Positions 6,114 to 7,516 of a stretch of DNA of 7,516 nucleotides are shown here, piece by piece (position 1 is the stretch's first letter; the number at the start of each line of letters is the position of its first letter). The stretch comes from JAWLGW01 sp964569055 (GTDB lineage Bacteria > Planctomycetota > J058), in assembly GCA_964569055.1 (NCBI GenBank), contig CAZMSZ010000364.1:1-7516 (forward strand). Reading direction: 5' to 3'. The position numbers were made by a program, and so were the translations under genes. The notes below the pieces were generated by a model that did no database searches, was not told the DNA's origin, and saw only the letters and a program-made list of their open reading frames with translations.

Positions 6114-6119
6114 TATCGT
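6114..6119 (+). promoter_or_regulatory. Candidate -10 box of the receiver-Ser/Thr kinase gene
   Basis: TATCGT fits TAnnnT and lies 7 nt before the GTG at 6127, so transcription would begin at or next to the start codon. The hexamer 17 bp upstream is TAGCGG (6091-6096), not a normal -35. A GGAGG at 6102-6106 is too far from 6127 (20 nt) to serve as its ribosome site. Confidence 0.3.
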
Positions 6120-6126
6120 CGGGGCG

Positions 6127-7516
6127 GTGACCACCCGGATTACGCTCGTCGAGGACAGCGAGGTCGTCCGCAAGTTCGCGGTGCGGCTCCTCCGCCACAA
6201 GGGGTTCGACGTCAGCGAGCATCCCGACGGCCAGTCCGCCTACGAGGCGATCCTCGCCGCGCCGCCCGACCTCGTGATCTCGGACATCCAGATGCCGCGC
6301 ATGGATGGCCTCGAGCTCACGCAGCGGCTGCGCGAGCGGTTCGGGAAGCGGGAGCTCCCGGTCATCCTGGTCTCGGTCCTCAGCGAGGAGGAGGACATCG
6401 TCGCGGGGTTCGAGGCCGGGGCGAACGACTACCTGGTCAAGCCGTATCGGACCGCCGAGCTGCTCGCCAAGGTGGCGGTGCTGCTCCGTGAGCGCAAGTT
6501 CCTGCGCCAGCCGAGCGAACCGGCCCTCCCGCTCCCCCCCGACCACGTCGACACCGAGACCGAGGCCGGCGCGGCCGACGGCGCCGACACGCCCGTCGAC
6601 GCGGACCAGACCCAGAGCGGCTCGGCCGACACGCCGGTCGCGCTGCCGCACTACTTCTTCGACCAGTACGTGGTGAACGGCGAGTACGGGCGTGGCGGGA
6701 TGGGCACGGTGTACCGCGCCGTCCGGCGCGAGGACGGCATCGAGGTCGCGCTCAAGGTGCTCGCGCCCCGCCTGTCGGGCAACCGCACCGCCATCGCGCG
6801 CTTCTTGCGCGAGTGCCGCGTGCTCGGCTCGCTGCGCTCCGAGCACGTGGTGAGCGTGCTCGACCACGGCTACGACGCCGGGCGCTACTTCCTGGTGATG
6901 GAGGCGGTCGAGGGCGAGTCGCTCGACCGGATCGTGCTCCGGGACGGCCCGCTGCCCGAGACCCACCTCGCAGACGTGTTCCGGCAGGTCGGCCGCGCCG
7001 TGCAGGACCTCGACGAGGAGGGCCTGGTCCACCGCGACATCAAGCCGGCCAACATCGTGCGCCGGTTCAACGACGGGAAGGTCAAGCTGGTCGACTTCGG
7101 CCTCGCCAAGCACCGCCAGGAGGCGACCAGCCTCACCGACACCGGCTTCGCGCTCGGCACCTCGTACTACGTCGCCCCCGAGGTGATCGAGGGGAGCCAC
7201 GCCGACGTGCGCAGCGACCTGTTCGCCGTCGGCGTGAGCATGTTCGAGACGCTGACGGGCCGGCGCCCCTTCTCGGGCGTGGTCCCCTACCAGATCTTCA
7301 AGCGGATCGTCTCGGGCCAGGTGCCCGACCCGAACGACTACCGCGCGGGCTGCAGCCCGGGCCTAGTGCTGGTGATCCTCAAGCTGCTCGCGCGCGAGCC
7401 GGGCGAGCGCTACCCCAGCGGGGCCGCGCTGGTGGCCGCCCTCGAGGACTGGCTCGGCAGCGAGGAGGGCCAGGCCGCGGCCGAGCGGGAGCGGCAGTCC
7501 TCCAGCGCGCCGGTCG
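6127..7516 (+). CDS. Receiver-Ser/Thr protein kinase fusion (C-terminus cut)
   Basis: Partial gene; 463 residues are visible, running off the right edge. Residues 1-122 are a complete receiver: Glu9/Asp10, phosphoacceptor Asp53 (LVISDIQMPRMDG), Ser83 and Lys105 (DYLVKP). A linker (about 125-175) rich in Asp, Ala, Thr and Pro follows. The kinase domain (about 178-452) is of the bacterial PknB type and looks active: glycine loop EYGRGGMGTVY (186-196), Lys210, Glu229, HRDIKPAN (302-309), DFG (323-325), an activation segment with Thr334, Thr337 and Thr339, and APE (350-352). It phosphorylates Ser/Thr on proteins, presumably controlled by receiver phosphorylation. What follows after residue 463, such as membrane or sensor parts, is unknown. 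The start at GTG 6127 puts strand 1 at the N-terminus; an in-frame GTG at 6106 is an alternative. The gene is divergent from the PAS histidine kinase, which may be its phosphodonor. Confidence 0.93.
   Translation, partial: MTTRITLVEDSEVVRKFAVRLLRHKGFDVSEHPDGQSAYEAILAAPPDLVISDIQMPRMDGLELTQRLRERFGKRELPVILVSVLSEEEDIVAGFEAGANDYLVKPYRTAELLAKVAVLLRERKFLRQPSEPALPLPPDHVDTETEAGAADGADTPVDADQTQSGSADTPVALPHYFFDQYVVNGEYGRGGMGTVYRAVRREDGIEVALKVLAPRLSGNRTAIARFLRECRVLGSLRSEHVVSVLDHGYDAGRYFLVMEAVEGESLDRIVLRDGPLPETHLADVFRQVGRAVQDLDEEGLVHRDIKPANIVRRFNDGKVKLVDFGLAKHRQEATSLTDTGFALGTSYYVAPEVIEGSHADVRSDLFAVGVSMFETLTGRRPFSGVVPYQIFKRIVSGQVPDPNDYRAGCSPGLVLVILKLLAREPGERYPSGAALVAALEDWLGSEEGQAAAERERQSSSAPV

Larger units (their letters stand above)
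5972..6126. other. Divergent intergenic region between histidine kinase and receiver-Ser/Thr kinase genes
   Basis: 155 bp without a convincing gene, holding the starts of two divergent transcripts. It contains candidate -10 boxes next to each start codon, a 10-bp palindrome (CGATCGATCG, 5988-5997) beside the kinase box, and a GC-rich imperfect hairpin at 6028-6055 around CTCGAG. Shared control of both genes is plausible but unproven. Confidence 0.6.

Overview
The window is very GC-rich (about 70% or more by eye) and densely coding, with strong G/C bias at third codon positions and frequent GTG starts plus one TTG start. Every gene is a signalling gene. The mix of a chemosensory operon, a PAS-type histidine kinase, a receiver fused to a PknB-type Ser/Thr kinase, and an FHA protein fits a high-GC Gram-negative with a large signalling repertoire, such as a planctomycete or a myxobacterium-like lineage. 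The sequence alone does not decide which.

Left part (about 1-4381, minus strand): six tightly packed genes read right to left as one probable operon. They are a four-helix membrane protein with a soluble C-terminal domain that may be PH-like, an FHA-domain protein, a methyl-accepting chemotaxis protein (MCP) with almost no periplasmic loop, a standard CheW, a divergent second CheW-like adaptor, and the start of CheA (HPt domain with its phosphoacceptor His), cut by the left edge. Junctions are 4-nt gaps, GTGA or ATGA overlaps, or short gaps with good ribosome binding sites. No CheY, CheB or CheR lies in the window.

Right part (4439-7516): a minus-strand histidine kinase (pseudo-receiver, then PAS, HisKA and HATPase) lies directly upstream of the Che operon. 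It ends in a strong hairpin 57 bp before that operon. Across a 155-bp divergent intergenic region lies a plus-strand gene for a receiver fused through an acidic Thr-containing linker to a Ser/Thr protein kinase, cut by the right edge. Candidate -10 boxes sit 7-8 nt before both divergent start codons, which suggests leaderless transcripts.

Working model (inference): the PAS kinase phosphorylates the receiver of the receiver-Ser/Thr kinase fusion. That kinase makes phosphothreonine marks, which the FHA protein reads and passes, perhaps with the membrane protein, to the MCP-CheW-CheA array. This would link His-Asp, Ser/Thr and chemosensory signalling in one locus. Each domain call stands on visible motifs; the wiring between them is not shown by the sequence.
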